Assembly: GCA_964432885.1 (NCBI GenBank)
Contig: CAYSPG010000010.1
Coordinates: 62,001-126,000 of the forward strand
Direction of reading: 5' to 3'
Origin: CAYSPG01 sp964432885
GTDB lineage: Bacteria; Bacteroidota; Bacteroidia; AKYH767-A; OLB10
Length of the DNA stretch: 64,000 nucleotides
Shown: one piece after another, positions 35,685 to 45,215 of the stretch
Position numbering within the stretch: the stretch's first letter is position 1
How the letters are laid out: every line of letters begins with the position of its first letter
Position numbers and translations under genes: made by a program
Notes under the pieces: generated by a model
Told to the model about the DNA's origin: nothing
Database searches by the model: none
What the model saw: the letters and a program-made list of their open reading frames with translations, nothing else

Positions 35685-36887
35685 ATGAAACGGCTTACAA
35701 GACGAAAATTTATTTCCAACTCATTGCTAGCTTCGGGCAGTTTAATGGTGCCTAAATTTTTAAAAGCATTTGAAAATTCATCGGCCATTTTACCCTCAGG
35801 CGAAAAATCATTGGTAATAGTTCAACTGTCAGGTGGTAATGATGGCTTAAACACGTTTATTCCCTATCGCAACGATGCATATTATCAGGCTCGACCTCAT
35901 CTTGGAATAAAAAAAGAAAACCTGCTAGCAGTAACTGATGAAATTGGATTTAATTCTTCTCTTTCTGGTTTGCAAAAATTATATGATGATGGTTTGCTTT
36001 GTATAATAAATGGAGTTGGTTATCCTAATCCCGACCATTCGCATTTTCGTGCCATGGATATTTGGCAAACAGCGAGTGGAAGCGATAAATACCTTGACAC
36101 CGGGTGGATAGGCCGTTATCTTGATTCAACATGCAATGGAAATTGCAAATCGCACAATGCAGTTGAAATTGACGATTCATTAAGCCTTTCGCTAAAAGGA
36201 GAAAAAATAAATGGCTTTGCGATGAAAAATCCCGACAGGCTGTTGCGCTCTATTCGCGATCCTTTTCTTACCGAAGTTTCGCGGCAGCATGTAGCAGTAA
36301 ACGACCATAGCAATGTTGAATACCTTTATAAAACCATGCGTCAAACCTTTTCCAGCGGAGAGTATCTTGCCGAAAAGGCTCGTGTTGTCAATACTGCTTC
36401 GTATGCAGATAATGAGTTCGCAAAAAATCTTAAAACACTTGCTTCGCTAATTAAATCGGGTGCTGAAACAAAGGTTTATTACGTATCCCTTACCGGATTT
36501 GATACCCATGCAAACCAGGGAAATATTCAAGGCAAATTTTTGCAAATAGCCGATAACGGGATTACTACTTTTGTTAATGACCTTAAGCAAAGTAATAAGC
36601 TTGATGATTTATGTATAATGGTGTTTTCGGAATTTGGAAGGCGTGTGGCACAAAACGCAAGTGCCGGTACCGACCACGGCACAGCAAACAATGTTTGGAT
36701 AATTAGTAGTGAACTAAAGAAAAAAGGGTTTTATAATGCTATGCCCTCGCTTACAAACTTGCATGATGGCGATTTAATTTACACAGTTGATTTTCGTAAT
36801 ATTTATGCAACACTCCTGAAAAAACAACTGGGTGCAGATGATAAGCTTATTTTAAATGGCAGCTTTCAGGCAATGGATTTTATTTGA
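35685..36887 (+). CDS. DUF1501 family protein with twin-arginine-like leader
   Basis: The 400-aa protein begins with LTRRKFISNSLLASGSLM, a Tat-type signal, so it is likely folded in the cytosol and exported. VIVQLSGGNDGLNTFIPYRND near 44, FDTHANQGNIQGKF and the C-terminal SEFGRRVAQN followed by GTDHGTANNVW show the sulfatase-like DUF1501 family; the H and D residues in these motifs would bind metal. It pairs with the DUF1800 gene. No maturation gene is adjacent. Confidence 0.9.
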   Translation: MKRLTRRKFISNSLLASGSLMVPKFLKAFENSSAILPSGEKSLVIVQLSGGNDGLNTFIPYRNDAYYQARPHLGIKKENLLAVTDEIGFNSSLSGLQKLYDDGLLCIINGVGYPNPDHSHFRAMDIWQTASGSDKYLDTGWIGRYLDSTCNGNCKSHNAVEIDDSLSLSLKGEKINGFAMKNPDRLLRSIRDPFLTEVSRQHVAVNDHSNVEYLYKTMRQTFSSGEYLAEKARVVNTASYADNEFAKNLKTLASLIKSGAETKVYYVSLTGFDTHANQGNIQGKFLQIADNGITTFVNDLKQSNKLDDLCIMVFSEFGRRVAQNASAGTDHGTANNVWIISSELKKKGFYNAMPSLTNLHDGDLIYTVDFRNIYATLLKKQLGADDKLILNGSFQAMDFI

Positions 36888-36922
36888 CTTTTTACGTTGC
36901 TTTTAACGTAATGTAAATTAAT

Positions 36923-36930
36923 TACATTTG
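36923..36930 (+). promoter_or_regulatory. -7 promoter element of the response regulator gene
   Basis: TACATTTG matches TAnnTTTG exactly, 38 bp before the ATG. A TTG 23 bp upstream might be the -33 box. Confidence 0.55.
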
Positions 36931-36968
36931 GCCGTCAAAAAAAAGCAAACCTCAAAAAAATAAAAATT

Positions 36969-37373
36969 ATGTCCGACTCAAAAATCAGCGTATTTGTTGT
37001 GGATGATACAGCAATAGAAAGAACGATGTTAAAAGATCACCTTGCAAAATACAAAAACATGGAAGTAACGGAGTTTGCCAATGGCGATTATTGCGTAAAG
37101 CAATTGATCATGGGAAATTTGGAAGAACCAGATTTGATTTTAATGGATTATTTTTTAGATACTGCAGGTGGCAACACCCGCGATGGGCTTGATATACTTG
37201 CCAAGTTAAAGGAAGTTTGCCCTCATACCAAAGTTATCATGATGACAGGCGTAAGTAACCCTCGAATAAAACAACTTGCTACCGAAAAAGGCGCTCTTGA
37301 TTACATTATAAAAGGCCCCGAAGGATATAAAAATTTAGACGCTGCTTTGGAACAGCATTTGGGGGTAAAGTAA
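36969..37373 (+). CDS. Stand-alone response regulator receiver domain
   Basis: The 134-aa protein is a single CheY-like receiver domain with no output domain. Acidic residues D12 and D13, phospho-acceptor D60 in LILMDYF, switch T93 in MMTG and K115 in YIIKG are all in place, so it should be phosphorylatable. No histidine kinase is adjacent; the partner is unknown. It has its own promoter. Confidence 0.9.
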   Translation: MSDSKISVFVVDDTAIERTMLKDHLAKYKNMEVTEFANGDYCVKQLIMGNLEEPDLILMDYFLDTAGGNTRDGLDILAKLKEVCPHTKVIMMTGVSNPRIKQLATEKGALDYIIKGPEGYKNLDAALEQHLGVK

Positions 37374-37395
37374 AACTTCTGTTTTTTACTGAAAA

Positions 37396-38370
37396 TTATT
37401 TTTCGAAAACAAATTTTTGTGTTTTTGTGATGTTGTATTCTTTGTAAAAACACTTTGCTAAATAAAAGGCCGGAGCCAAATCAGAAATTTTTATACCCGT
37501 TTTAAAACCATTTTGGCTGATAAGATTAAGCGTTGCCCATTTTAGTTTTCTCCCTCGCAAATCATAAATTTCGCAAACCACATTATTGTTTTCATACAAA
37601 GGATTTTTAACAGAGATAAAAAGCTGATAGCTGTTAATGTCATAATAAGTATTGAATATTAACGGGGGTAACTTTGCAATTTCAGGAATAAAAATCGTAT
37701 CATGATAATGGTTTGTTGAACAAGAATCTTCTTCAATTAATTCAACAACTTGATATCCAGTAGATGAAAAACGGTGTTCCACATTTGTGCCACTTGCAGT
37801 ACCATCGCTAAATATCCACTTGTAATTTAAACCAGAAACATTTTCAACATTAAATGTAACAATGGGGCTTTTAATTATTTCGTGCGAAAATTTTTGCTGA
37901 CTGTTGTCAAAATAATTTGTAGTAGAAACACAACATGCACCGTATCCTTGATAAATATGAATCCATCCTGTGCTATGTGCACTTCCTAAATCATATATAT
38001 GCATGTATCCGCCATAAATTTCAACTATTCCTTTGTTTTCCAAATGTGCATAGGTGTGTATATGCAAACGGCTTTCTTTTATAATTCCATAATTCATAAC
38101 ATAGGAATAATTATTTAGGTCTAAATCACTCTTGCAGCAAAGCATCGCACCTGAATCAATTGTTACATGTAAATTACTTATGGAAAGCAAAGCGTAAGAA
38201 CTTACAGTATGCTTTATTAAAACAGTGTCGCCACTTAATGGAACTGAATTTGTATTCCATGTGGAAGCAGACTGCCAAACGTTATTGGTTACCGAAGTAC
38301 AAATTTTACCGCTTGCATTAAGACAAAGAAAAGAGGCAGATAAAACGATAATTTTAATTTTGGTATTCAT
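37396..38370 (-). CDS. Secreted PKD-domain protein with T9SS sorting domain
   Basis: The 324-aa protein has a signal peptide (about 1-20), an N-terminal repetitive beta region (about 22-170) with an opening ICTSVTNNVWQSASTWNTNSVP, similar to G8-like or beta-helical cell-surface modules, then a PKD domain at about 180-235 (YKWIFSDGTASGTNVEHRF), and a C-terminal type A T9SS sorting domain (VVCEIYDLRGRKLKW to KFVFEK). It should be secreted and surface attached. Cysteines are unusually frequent for a surface protein. The stop lies 20 bp from that of the convergent response regulator. Confidence 0.85.
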   Translation of the reverse strand: MNTKIKIIVLSASFLCLNASGKICTSVTNNVWQSASTWNTNSVPLSGDTVLIKHTVSSYALLSISNLHVTIDSGAMLCCKSDLDLNNYSYVMNYGIIKESRLHIHTYAHLENKGIVEIYGGYMHIYDLGSAHSTGWIHIYQGYGACCVSTTNYFDNSQQKFSHEIIKSPIVTFNVENVSGLNYKWIFSDGTASGTNVEHRFSSTGYQVVELIEEDSCSTNHYHDTIFIPEIAKLPPLIFNTYYDINSYQLFISVKNPLYENNNVVCEIYDLRGRKLKWATLNLISQNGFKTGIKISDLAPAFYLAKCFYKEYNITKTQKFVFEK

Positions 38371-38410
38371 TTATCGTTTTTTTTTATAACGACAATACTA
38401 TTAAATTATT

Positions 38411-39337
38411 TTACTTGTAAATTTTTACAAGTAGGTCATTATTGTTTTTTTGCCACGCTCTGTACATTCCTTCCGAATTAAAAGGCAATTCAATATTCCC
38501 TTTTGCATCAATAGCAATCAACCCACCTTCGCCACCCATAGCAACTAATTTGTCGTTCACTACTTTTTCGCATGCTTGTTTAAGAGAAAAGTTTTTGTAT
38601 TCAATCAAACAACTGATGTCATAAGCAACCACAGAGCGTATAAAAAATTCACCATGGCCGGTGCAGCTTATTGCACATGTGTTATTGTTTGCATACGTGC
38701 CTGCTCCAATAATAGGCGTATCGCCAATGCGGCCAAATTTTTTATTTGTCATGCCACCTGTTGAAGTGGCGGCTGCAAGGTTACCATGTACATCAAGTGC
38801 AACAGCCCCTACGGTTCCAAATTTTTTTTCGCTGCTGTGGTCCAGTTGTGTTTTGTCCGAATCTTTTATTGCAAGCCACTGCTCATGCCTGAACGAATCA
38901 AAAAAATAATCAGGCGCTGCAAATTCTAATTTTAATTTATGAGCTAACTCTTCCGCGCCAGGCCCACACAAAAAAACATGTTCGGTATGTTCCATTACAG
39001 CTTTTGCAAGTACTACCGGATTTTTTACACTCACTACACCTGCAACAGCACCTGCTCTTAATGTTTTACCTTCCATAATGCTTGCATCCATCTCATGCGT
39101 ACCACTATTAGTAAACACCGAACCTCTTCCTGCATTAAACAATGGATTGTCTTCTAAAATTTTTACAGCTTCAGTAACGGCATCAAGCGAGGTTCCACCA
39201 GAAGATAAAATTTTATTTCCGGCTTTAACAGCATCAGCCAAGCCTTCAGAATATTTTTTTTCTTTTTCAGCAGTCATTAAAGCAGGGCTAATTGTGCCTG
39301 CTCCTCCGTGTACTGCTATGCCGAATTTATTGTTCAT
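38411..39337 (-). CDS. Isoaspartyl peptidase/L-asparaginase (plant-type Ntn hydrolase)
   Basis: This 308-aa enzyme is a plant-type asparaginase that hydrolyses isoaspartyl dipeptides and asparagine. It opens with KFGIAVHGGAGTIS, matures by self-cleavage before T175 in FGTVGAVALD, and keeps the substrate motifs TSTGGMTNKKFGRIGDTPI and the later ISCTGHGE region. Lacking a signal peptide, it is cytosolic. The start ATG at 39337 overlaps the end of the UPF0175 gene by 11 bp. Confidence 0.93.
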   Translation of the reverse strand: MNNKFGIAVHGGAGTISPALMTAEKEKKYSEGLADAVKAGNKILSSGGTSLDAVTEAVKILEDNPLFNAGRGSVFTNSGTHEMDASIMEGKTLRAGAVAGVVSVKNPVVLAKAVMEHTEHVFLCGPGAEELAHKLKLEFAAPDYFFDSFRHEQWLAIKDSDKTQLDHSSEKKFGTVGAVALDVHGNLAAATSTGGMTNKKFGRIGDTPIIGAGTYANNNTCAISCTGHGEFFIRSVVAYDISCLIEYKNFSLKQACEKVVNDKLVAMGGEGGLIAIDAKGNIELPFNSEGMYRAWQKNNNDLLVKIYK

Positions 39338-39572
39338 TATACGGTTTATTAATTACTATAAGGTCGTTTTCAAAATCTTTTTTTGAATAGTGAAGTGGAA
39401 TTTCTTTTTCATCCAGCAACTTTTGAAATTCAAAAATGTTTAAGCCTGCAAATTTTTTTGCCTGTCCCATTGTAAACCTGTTTTGTGCGTATACCATACA
39501 CGCAATCTCTCCCCTTAACTCATCCTCAGTAAGTCCCGTGCTTTTTAGTATTTCATCAGAAATGGTAATCAT
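39327..39572 (-). CDS. UPF0175 family protein, no toxin partner seen
   Basis: This 81-aa protein has the UPF0175 pattern: an N-terminal segment with TEDELRGEIACMVYAQNRFTMGQAKKFAGLNIFEFQKLL, a small helical DNA-binding-like fold, then a short acidic tail. UPF0175 proteins usually sit before a PIN-like DUF3368 gene as antitoxins. None is present; the next gene, overlapping by 11 bp, is the asparaginase. It could be a free-standing regulator. Confidence 0.8.
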   Translation of the reverse strand: MITISDEILKSTGLTEDELRGEIACMVYAQNRFTMGQAKKFAGLNIFEFQKLLDEKEIPLHYSKKDFENDLIVINKPYNEQ

Positions 39573-39628
39573 ATTTTATTCTTTACGTCCAAAGTAACAG
39601 ATTGATAATTAATAAAGCGAGTTGTTTA

Positions 39629-40435
39629 CTACCACAAATTCATTTTTTGCAAATTAACCTTTTGGTGAAAAAATATTTGCGTGCTTTTTTCAAACGACTC
39701 GGTATAATCCGAAACATAAAAAATATCAGAGCCCGATTTTTTTTCGCAAACTAACTTCTCTTTTTCTAAAATCCATTTAAGTTTTGCTGCTACTACTTCG
39801 GCTGAGTCCAGAATTTTTACTTTTCCTTCGAAGTAATCTGAGATTTCTTTTTTGATTAGAGGATAATGCGTGCAGGCAAGCACCAGCGCATCAATATTTT
39901 CTAACTCTGGCAATGAAAGATATTTTTCTAAAATGGATTTGCTTATATGGTTATTGTAAAATCCTTCTTCAATCATATTAGCAAGCAGCGGTGTTGCAAC
40001 GGCACTGTAAACGAGCGAAGGCTTGCGTCTCGAAAATTTTTCCTGATAAGTTCCAGATGCAACGGTAGCCTTTGTGCCAATGATACCAACTTTTTTTATG
40101 GTGTCATCAGCAATAACTTCTTCCACCATAGGGTCAATTACATTGATAACAGGAATAATTCCTTTATGCTGGTCGCGTAACAATTTATATGCAGCAGCAC
40201 TTGCAGTGTTACATGCAATTACTATGGCTTTGCATTTTTTTTCGTGCAGTAAAAAATCGGTAATACGTGTAGCGTATGAACGAATAAGCTCGGCTGATTT
40301 ATCACCGTAAGGTACATGGGCTGTATCACCATAATAAATTAAGGTCTCATTGGGTAGTAAACCACTAATGGCCTTTGCCACAGTAAGCCCACCAATGCCT
40401 GAATCAAAAATTCCTATGGGTGATGTATTGCTCAT
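39629..40435 (-). CDS. murI: Glutamate racemase
   Basis: The 268-aa enzyme makes D-glutamate for peptidoglycan. Both catalytic cysteines are present: C75 in IACNTASAA and C188 in LACTHYPLI, and D11 in IGIFDSGIGG is intact. PYGDKSAELI is also typical. It lies downstream of the skp genes but behind a terminator and with its own promoter, so it is a separate unit. Confidence 0.95.
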   Translation of the reverse strand: MSNTSPIGIFDSGIGGLTVAKAISGLLPNETLIYYGDTAHVPYGDKSAELIRSYATRITDFLLHEKKCKAIVIACNTASAAAYKLLRDQHKGIIPVINVIDPMVEEVIADDTIKKVGIIGTKATVASGTYQEKFSRRKPSLVYSAVATPLLANMIEEGFYNNHISKSILEKYLSLPELENIDALVLACTHYPLIKKEISDYFEGKVKILDSAEVVAAKLKWILEKEKLVCEKKSGSDIFYVSDYTESFEKSTQIFFHQKVNLQKMNLW

Positions 40436-40445
40436 TAATTTTTTT

Positions 40446-40453
40446 CAAAAGTA
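40446..40453 (-). promoter_or_regulatory. -7 promoter element of murI
   Basis: The minus strand reads TACTTTTG, a TAnnTTTG match, about 10 bp before the murI ATG, so the leader would be very short. Confidence 0.45.
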
Positions 40454-40469
40454 ACAATAAGAGTATGGA

Positions 40470-40505
40470 GTAAAAAAAAACCGCCTTGATTTCTCAACGC
40501 GGTTT
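40470..40505 (-). terminator. Terminator after the skp operon
   Basis: On the minus strand AAACCGC-n-TTGA pairs with TCAA-n-GCGGTTT (40478-40505) and is followed by nine Ts. It separates the uppS-bamA-skp-skp transcript from murI. Confidence 0.88.
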
Positions 40506-40524
40506 AAAGAACAAGAATCTTAAA

Positions 40525-41031
40525 TTATTTCAACTTCAATTTCTCTTTCACCAAGCCCATAATATCATCGCTGTCATTTGAGTATAAGAGTACGCCCACG
40601 CTTGAATCAAAAATATACGTGTAACCTTTTTCTTTACCTACTGCTTTAATTGCGTCTTCAGCTTTTTTGATAATGGGAGAATAAACTTCTTCTTTCTTTT
40701 TTTGAACCGACTGTTGAGCCGACTCCTGGAAGTCTTGAATACGTTCGCCTAAATCGCGAATTTCTTTTTCTTTGGTTTGCAGCACAGGCTCAGCCATTGA
40801 GCCTTTTTTCTCCGTGTATTCAGAAACTTTGGTATCGTATTCTGCACTCATGGTTTTAAGTTGGTTTTGCAACGATTCGCCAAACTTTTGAAGCGTAGAA
40901 TCTGCAAGTTTTGTTTCGGGCATGGCACCAAGTAATTGTGTTGAATTGATGTGTCCGAATTTTTGTGCCTGTGCGTAAGCTGAGCAACAAACAAATGCAA
41001 CAGCAGCTAAAAATTTAATTGATTTTGTCAT
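40525..41031 (-). CDS. OmpH/Skp-family periplasmic chaperone
   Basis: The 168-aa protein has a signal peptide (ends near AYAQAQ) and the long charged alpha-helical tentacle of Skp/OmpH chaperones (about 45-120), with the C-terminal motif YTYIFDSSVGVLLY. Skp holds unfolded outer-membrane proteins on their way to BamA. It follows a second Skp-like gene by 37 bp. Short Skp copies in tandem are normal in this phylum. Confidence 0.9.
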   Translation of the reverse strand: MTKSIKFLAAVAFVCCSAYAQAQKFGHINSTQLLGAMPETKLADSTLQKFGESLQNQLKTMSAEYDTKVSEYTEKKGSMAEPVLQTKEKEIRDLGERIQDFQESAQQSVQKKKEEVYSPIIKKAEDAIKAVGKEKGYTYIFDSSVGVLLYSNDSDDIMGLVKEKLKLK

Positions 41032-41068
41032 GTGTAAATTAATTATTGAATTTATTAAGTTGGTTTAT

Positions 41069-41695
41069 TTATTTTTTCTCTTCTCTGTCTTCTGATTTAG
41101 GCTGGTCGTTACCGGCAGGCTGCGTGGTTTTGTTACCACCGGCACCTGATGATGCACCTCCTTTATCACCTCCTCCTTCGGTAATTTTAGCTTTATATCC
41201 CATTGCTTTTAAAATGTCATCGCTTTTATCATACTTTGGGTTTGTGTAAAGCATTATCAAGTCGCTGCTTTTATCAAATATCACTGCATAGCTTTGGTCG
41301 GTAGCAATTTTTTTTACGGCATTGTAAATTTTATCCTGTATAGGCTTTACCAAATCTTGTTTCTTTTTAAACAACTCGCCCTCATATCCAAATTTCGATT
41401 TCTGAAATTCTTTTACCTCTTTTTCTTTTTCGGTAATCTCGGCTTCGCGTTTCTTTTTCATATCATCGGTTAAAAGAATTTGCTCAGCTTGATAATCTTT
41501 ATACAGTTTATCAATAAAGGCATACTTGGTTTCAATTTCCTTTTGCCAGTTTACCGATTGCTGGTCTAACTGCTGCATGGCAGCTTTGTATTCTGGAATG
41601 TTATCCAAAATATATTGTGAGTTTATGTAAGCATATTTTTGAGCCGATGCAGTGCTTACTACTGCCATTGCTAAAATTACAAGTAATTTTTTCAT
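41069..41695 (-). CDS. OmpH/Skp-family periplasmic chaperone with C-terminal extension
   Basis: This 208-aa paralogue of the next gene has a signal peptide (ends near VSTASAQ), the Skp helical hairpin (about 30-130) and the SYAVIFDKSSDLIMLY motif. About 30 extra residues at the C-terminus are low complexity and rich in Gly, Asn, Lys and Glu. It stands between bamA and the shorter skp in one transcript. Duplication and then divergence of the tail is inference. Confidence 0.9.
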   Translation of the reverse strand: MKKLLVILAMAVVSTASAQKYAYINSQYILDNIPEYKAAMQQLDQQSVNWQKEIETKYAFIDKLYKDYQAEQILLTDDMKKKREAEITEKEKEVKEFQKSKFGYEGELFKKKQDLVKPIQDKIYNAVKKIATDQSYAVIFDKSSDLIMLYTNPKYDKSDDILKAMGYKAKITEGGGDKGGASSGAGGNKTTQPAGNDQPKSEDREEKK

Positions 41696-41830
41696 TTGAT
41701 GAATTTTTTTAAAGGGTTCGCAAAGATATAATTTTATGATTTGGAAGTACTGCTGATTTCCATTGCAAAATCAATAACATAAATATCATACCAATTGATT
41801 TAACTGCGGTGAAATTGCGGTGAAAGGTTT

Positions 41831-44329
41831 TTAAAACTGCTGACCTAATACAAACGAAAATTTTCCAATTCCATTGCGTGAGTCGCCTTGTTCTTTGTCA
41901 AAGCGCCACCCGTAGTCAAGGCCAAGTAAACCAAACATTGGCAAGAAAATGCGCAAGCCTACACCTGCCGAGCGCTTAATATCAAACGGTGCAAATTCAC
42001 GAAACTTTAACCACGAGTTACCACCTTCTAAAAAGCCAAGAACATAAATAGTGGCATTGGGGTTTAATGAAATGGGGTAACGGATTTCGGTGGTAAACTT
42101 ATCATATATGGTTCCGCCAACATCATTGCCTAATTTATCCTTTGGTGATAATGCATAGTTTTCAAATCCACGGAGGGCAATTATTTCTCTTCCGTCAAGC
42201 GAGTAACCGGTTAAGCCATCGCCTCCTAAATAAAATCTTTCAAAAGGTGATTGTCCAATTCCTTTGTCATAAAATCCTAAAAAGCCAAACTGAAGCTTGT
42301 TGTATAAAACCAAATTGCCTATAAGCTTAAGATACCATGCAGAACTAAATTTCCATTTATGGTATTCAATCCACTTATATTTTTCTTTATCCTCCATGGA
42401 TGAATAATCTTTGTTGTTAAACAATGAGTAAGGCGGGGTAAACGAAAGCGAAAAAGTTATTTCTGAACCTTTGCGCGCGTAGATGGGCTGGTCAACCGAA
42501 CTTCGTGTTATGTTTTCGTCAAATGAAATGTTGTTAGATGTGCCGTTGCTAAATAAAAACGAAGAGTTGTAATTCTTGAGAGTGTAAATCTGGTAATTAA
42601 TACCCTGGTAAAAAGTAAAATAATCATCAGGCCACTTGAGGCGTTTTTGCAAGCCAAGGGTTATGCCGTTGATATAAATTGCCTGCCTGTTTTCATTTGA
42701 ACGCTTATACCCGTTAGATTGAATAGACCTGTAAAGTGAAACGGTAAATGCATTAGGTTTTTTTCCTCCCAGCCATGGCTCGGTAAACGAAAGGTTATAC
42801 GATTGGTAAAAGCGCCCGTTTGAAGTTGCATGTATGCCTAAGCGCTGGCCATCGCCCGATGGAAGAGGTGAGTACGAACGTTTATTAAAAATATTACGTG
42901 CCGAAAAATTATTAAACGTAACACCAAGTGTTCCCACCACCTGATTGGCACCCCAACCTCCCGAAAGTTCCACCTGGTCGCTGGGTTTTTCCTCCACCTC
43001 GTATTCAACATCCACAGTTCCGTCCGTGGGGTTAGGCTTGGGGTTAACTCCAAGTTTTTCAGGATTAAAATACCCAAGTTGTGCAAGTTCACGTTGTGTA
43101 CGTATAATATCGGTACGACTAAATAGCTGACCAGGCTTGGTACGCACTTCGCGCATTATTACCCTGTCGTTGGTTTTGGTGTTACCCTTAATTATTACAC
43201 GGTTTATACGTGCCTGCTTACCTTCGTAAATGCGCATTTCCAAATCAATGCTGTCGTTTTCAACAAGCACTTCAACAGGTTCTATATTAAAAAACAAGTA
43301 TCCATCATCCATGTAAAGAGAAGTAATGTCGCGGCTGTTTTCGCTCATGTACAATCCGCTTTCAAGTCGCTTGGCATTATACACATCACCACGCTTTATG
43401 CCTAGCGTTTTTCCAAGTTCCTGCGAGCTGTATTTGGTGTTGCCTATCCAGGTTATGTTACGAAAAAAATACTTTTTCCCTTCATCCAGTTTTATTTCTA
43501 TGTTGATGCGTCTTTTGTTATAATCATACACGGTGTCGGTAATTATTTTAGCATCACGAAATCCTTTTTCATTGTATTTGGCAATTATTTTTTCCTTGTC
43601 TTCGCTGTATGTTTGGTCAATAAACTTTGAGGCAGTAAATGGATTGTACCAATGTTTCTCTTTGGTTCCTTTCATGGCGCGGTGCAGCTTGCCTGTTTTT
43701 AACGATTCGTTTCCAATGTATTTTATATCATGAATTTTTACGCGCTTTCCCTTGTTTACTTTAATAAAAAGTATCTGGCTGTTTGCTTCTGTTGTATCTT
43801 TTCGAGCATCAATATCAACTTTTACACGCAAAAACTTTTTATCAATATAAAAATCGGCTACCTGGTTTTTTATTGTTTGAAGCAGGTTATCTGAAATTAC
43901 TTTTCCTTTTGAAATATTTATGTTCTCACGAATTTTATCAGCATGTCCTTTTCGTACTCCTTCAAAGGCAAACTTTGAAAGGCGCGGCCGCTCCTGCAAT
44001 TGAAGTTCAATAAATATCAGATTACCTTCAATGCGTGTTGCTACAATTTTTACATCGGTAAGTATGCCTTGTTTCCAAAGGTTTTCTATTGCTTTGGCAA
44101 ACTTATCACCGGGTACTTTTACTTTTTCGCCAACACTTAATCCCGACAATATTTTAAGCGCGTTTTCGTCTAAAAATTTTACGCCCGATACGGTTATGCC
44201 GGCAATTTCATACTCTTTGGGCGATGCATAATCAATCACAAGGCTATCGTTACCAAGTTTTATTTGTGCTGATGTGTTAACGTAAGAAAGCAGGAGTACT
44301 AAAAGGGCAAGAAAAAGTTTTTTAAGCAT
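41831..44329 (-). CDS. bamA: Outer-membrane protein assembly factor BamA
   Basis: The 832-aa protein (from ATG 44329) has a signal peptide (ends near VNTSAQ), five POTRA domains (about 35-430) with patterns such as GNESLKTGKLHRAM, and a 16-strand Omp85 barrel (about 450-832) ending in SFVLGQQF, with a terminal aromatic residue as required for BamA recognition. It inserts beta-barrels in the outer membrane. The start lies 8 bp inside the end of uppS; a few residues more upstream are in frame but precede the signal. Confidence 0.96.
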   Translation of the reverse strand: MLKKLFLALLVLLLSYVNTSAQIKLGNDSLVIDYASPKEYEIAGITVSGVKFLDENALKILSGLSVGEKVKVPGDKFAKAIENLWKQGILTDVKIVATRIEGNLIFIELQLQERPRLSKFAFEGVRKGHADKIRENINISKGKVISDNLLQTIKNQVADFYIDKKFLRVKVDIDARKDTTEANSQILFIKVNKGKRVKIHDIKYIGNESLKTGKLHRAMKGTKEKHWYNPFTASKFIDQTYSEDKEKIIAKYNEKGFRDAKIITDTVYDYNKRRINIEIKLDEGKKYFFRNITWIGNTKYSSQELGKTLGIKRGDVYNAKRLESGLYMSENSRDITSLYMDDGYLFFNIEPVEVLVENDSIDLEMRIYEGKQARINRVIIKGNTKTNDRVIMREVRTKPGQLFSRTDIIRTQRELAQLGYFNPEKLGVNPKPNPTDGTVDVEYEVEEKPSDQVELSGGWGANQVVGTLGVTFNNFSARNIFNKRSYSPLPSGDGQRLGIHATSNGRFYQSYNLSFTEPWLGGKKPNAFTVSLYRSIQSNGYKRSNENRQAIYINGITLGLQKRLKWPDDYFTFYQGINYQIYTLKNYNSSFLFSNGTSNNISFDENITRSSVDQPIYARKGSEITFSLSFTPPYSLFNNKDYSSMEDKEKYKWIEYHKWKFSSAWYLKLIGNLVLYNKLQFGFLGFYDKGIGQSPFERFYLGGDGLTGYSLDGREIIALRGFENYALSPKDKLGNDVGGTIYDKFTTEIRYPISLNPNATIYVLGFLEGGNSWLKFREFAPFDIKRSAGVGLRIFLPMFGLLGLDYGWRFDKEQGDSRNGIGKFSFVLGQQF

Positions 44330-45077
44330 GTTGTGTTTGGTGTGATGATTCATTAACACCGCCAAATCTGCGGTCGCGGTTTTGAAAATTTACAATGGCT
44401 TCAAACAAATCTTCGCGTCTGAAATCAGGCCACAGTTTGTTGGTAAAGTATAATTCGGCATAGGCAATTTGCCAAAGCAAAAAATTAGAAATTCGCTGCT
44501 CGCCACTAGTTCGTATCATAAGTTCAGGGTCGGCAATGTTGGCTGTGGTAAGGTGTTTTTCAAATTCTTTATCTGTAATGTTATTGGCTTTAAGTTTTCC
44601 GGCCTCGACAAGAGATGCAATACTTTTTACAGCATTTATTATTTCCCAGCGGGCACTGTAGCTAAGGGCAAGTATTAATGTCATGCGGGTATTAGAGGCT
44701 GTTTTTTCAATGGCGGCTTTTAAATTTTTTCGGCAAAGGGGTGGCAGGCTTTGGGTGTCACCAATGGTTTGCAGGCGAATGTTGTTATCCATAAGCGTTT
44801 TGGTTTCTTTGCTTATGGTGGTTACCAGCAGTTCCATCAATGCATTTATTTCAAGTTTGGGGCGACTCCAGTTTTCGGTGCTAAAAGCGTACAGAGTAAG
44901 GTATTTAATTCCTATTTCGGCAGCACCTTCAACAGTATCGCGCACGGCAGCAACTCCGTGTTTATGACCAAATACACGCAGTTTGCCCTGCTGTTTGGCC
45001 CATCTTCCATTGCCATCCATAATTATGGCTATGTGTTGTGGCAGGCGGCTGTTATCTATTTGCTGTTTAAAGCTCAT
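44322..45077 (-). CDS. uppS: Isoprenyl transferase / undecaprenyl diphosphate synthase
   Basis: This 251-aa enzyme makes the C55 carrier lipid for cell wall and O-antigen synthesis. The catalytic D21 is in IAIIMDGNGRWAKQQG; HKHGVAAVRDTV, LYAFSTENWSRP, the RTSGEQRISNFLLWQIAYAEL motif and the C-terminal DRRFGG follow. It heads a uppS-bamA-skp-skp operon. The frame reaches a TTG at 45095, but that TTG is inside the promoter TACATTTG, so the ATG at 45077 is used. Confidence 0.94.
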   Translation of the reverse strand: MSFKQQIDNSRLPQHIAIIMDGNGRWAKQQGKLRVFGHKHGVAAVRDTVEGAAEIGIKYLTLYAFSTENWSRPKLEINALMELLVTTISKETKTLMDNNIRLQTIGDTQSLPPLCRKNLKAAIEKTASNTRMTLILALSYSARWEIINAVKSIASLVEAGKLKANNITDKEFEKHLTTANIADPELMIRTSGEQRISNFLLWQIAYAELYFTNKLWPDFRREDLFEAIVNFQNRDRRFGGVNESSHQTQHA

Positions 45078-45092
45078 TTTTTTAACGAACGG

Positions 45093-45100
45093 CAAATGTA
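45093..45100 (-). promoter_or_regulatory. -7 promoter element of uppS-bamA
   Basis: The minus strand reads TACATTTG, an exact TAnnTTTG match, 15 bp before the ATG. Confidence 0.6.
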
Positions 45101-45215
45101 AAATTTTAGCTCATTGAGGCGTTTACCTCATTTGTTAAGATATAAACCCCACGGTTTCTTCACTTTTAAGGATGTAGTTATGATTTAAAACAACCCATAC
45201 AGAGTGTACAGGCAA

